A stretch of 7,323 nucleotides of DNA from a bacterium (GTDB lineage: Bacteria; UBP15; UBA6099), in contig JAKQBV010000071.1 in NCBI GenBank assembly GCA_029573925.1, positions 1 to 7,323 of the forward strand. The letters run 5' to 3'. The number at the start of each line of letters is the position of its first letter. The first letter of the stretch is position 1. Below the pieces are notes generated by a model, which was not told where the DNA came from, searched no databases, and saw only the letters and a list, made by a program, of their open reading frames with translations. Shown here piece by piece: positions 6,832-7,323 of this stretch. The translations under genes were made by a program, and so were the position numbers.

Positions 6832-7323
6832 CTATTCCCCGTTATTCGTTTTTAATTGATTTGAATATGACGACAGTAATTCAATGATAGAAGAAGGACT
6901 ATCGCATTTGTTTAATAGCGCGCGAATCGAGGATGCTCCCGGCATTCCCTTGAGATACCAAGAGAGTTGTCCTCGCATGGAATATGCTCCTCTTTTTTCG
7001 CCTTCTATCTCAAGATGCAATTTATAGTGTTTTAACGCTAATTCAATTCGTTTTGAGTTGTCCGGGGGAGGAATCGTTTTTCCGCTGACAATCAGTTCGC
7101 GCGCTCGAAAAATCATCTCCGGGTCTCCGAATGCTGCTCTCCCTATCATGAGCGCGTCGCAACCGTATTCTTTTAGCTTCTCAGCCGCATTTTCAGGAGA
7201 CAATATGTCGCCGGAACCGATGACGGGGATACTGAGAGCCTCTTTCATTTTGGCAACAAGAGACCAGTCCGCCTTGCCGGAATATCCTTGAGATTGCGAG
7301 CGCGGGTGAAAGGCCGCCGCAGC
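6832..7323 (-). CDS. tRNA-dihydrouridine synthase, C-terminal part (5' truncated at window edge)
   Basis: Dus enzymes are flavoproteins that reduce specific uridines in tRNA to dihydrouridine using NADPH. The frame is open to the right edge, so the Met codon at 7248 is internal. Residues ahead of it read FHPRSQSQGYSGKADW, matching the family's HxRxxxQxYxGxADW segment. Next come IPVIGSGDI (FMN phosphate-binding strand), the CDALMIGRAAFGDPEMI segment typical of Dus, and the helical tRNA-binding tail. In that tail, RGQLSWYLKGMPGASSIR occupies the place of the DusB-type RKHxxWYLKG motif, so the usual Lys-His of RKH is Gly-Gln here. The catalytic Cys region lies outside the window. It converges on the 460-residue gene, with 34 bases between the stops, and ends in TAG. 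The subfamily (DusB-like) is inferred from the tail. Confidence 0.93.
   Translation of the reverse strand, partial: AAAAFHPRSQSQGYSGKADWSLVAKMKEALSIPVIGSGDILSPENAAEKLKEYGCDALMIGRAAFGDPEMIFRARELIVSGKTIPPPDNSKRIELALKHYKLHLEIEGEKRGAYSMRGQLSWYLKGMPGASSIRALLNKCDSPSSIIELLSSYSNQLKTNNGE

Noticed and set aside
1..7323. CRISPR arrays, tRNA/rRNA genes, insertion sequences or phage modules
   Set aside because: None of the expected repeat spacing, RNA folds, terminal inverted repeats, transposase or phage protein motifs were seen on either strand.

Overview
The window looks like a chromosomal segment of an uncultured or poorly characterised bacterium. The evidence is a canonical rho-independent terminator (3914-3952), a Sec-type signal peptide on the 460-residue protein, and a bacterial-type tRNA-dihydrouridine synthase. 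Base composition is moderate (about half GC by eye) and Arg is often coded by AGA/AGG. TGA, TAA and TAG are all used as stops, and one TGA sits inside a TGATG gene overlap, so the ordinary bacterial code applies. Shine-Dalgarno sequences are weak or absent. The phylum cannot be fixed from this sequence. Long secreted proteins combining Fn3 modules, DNDGDG loops and a GW-rich tail are familiar from metagenome-derived candidate phyla, but that is background knowledge and not proof.

Layout. (1) From the left edge to 3896 runs the 3' part of a very large, cysteine-rich extracellular mosaic protein. It has a Cys-rich N-terminal segment, paired DNDGDG calcium-type loops, about eight Fn3-like modules and a duplicated GW-type tail. 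Its start lies outside the window. (2) A strong terminator follows, then a possible promoter. (3) A two-gene cassette comes next: a 140-residue protein I do not recognise (4029-4451), coupled by a 1-nt TGATG overlap to a nucleoside hydrolase of the inosine-uridine preferring family (4451-5320). The hydrolase has an unusually expanded DTDP...DDA active-site loop. (4) After a 94-nt AT-rich gap with a perfect TATAAT lies a 460-residue exported protein of unknown function (5415-6797), which carries G7 and G5 tracts in its N-terminal third. (5) Converging from the right on the minus strand is the 3' part of a tRNA-dihydrouridine synthase (6832-7323), truncated by the window edge.

How the genes relate. 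Only the 140-residue protein and the nucleoside hydrolase have a clear functional link, through translational coupling. The large mosaic protein and the 460-residue protein both appear to act outside the cytoplasm, but terminator and promoter signals separate them from the cassette. The Dus gene is a housekeeping neighbour on the other strand. I found no RNA genes, insertion sequences, CRISPR arrays or integration sites. The strongest points for follow-up are the mosaic protein's duplicated tail, the uncharacterised coupled partner of the nucleoside hydrolase, and the hydrolase's expanded metal-binding loop.
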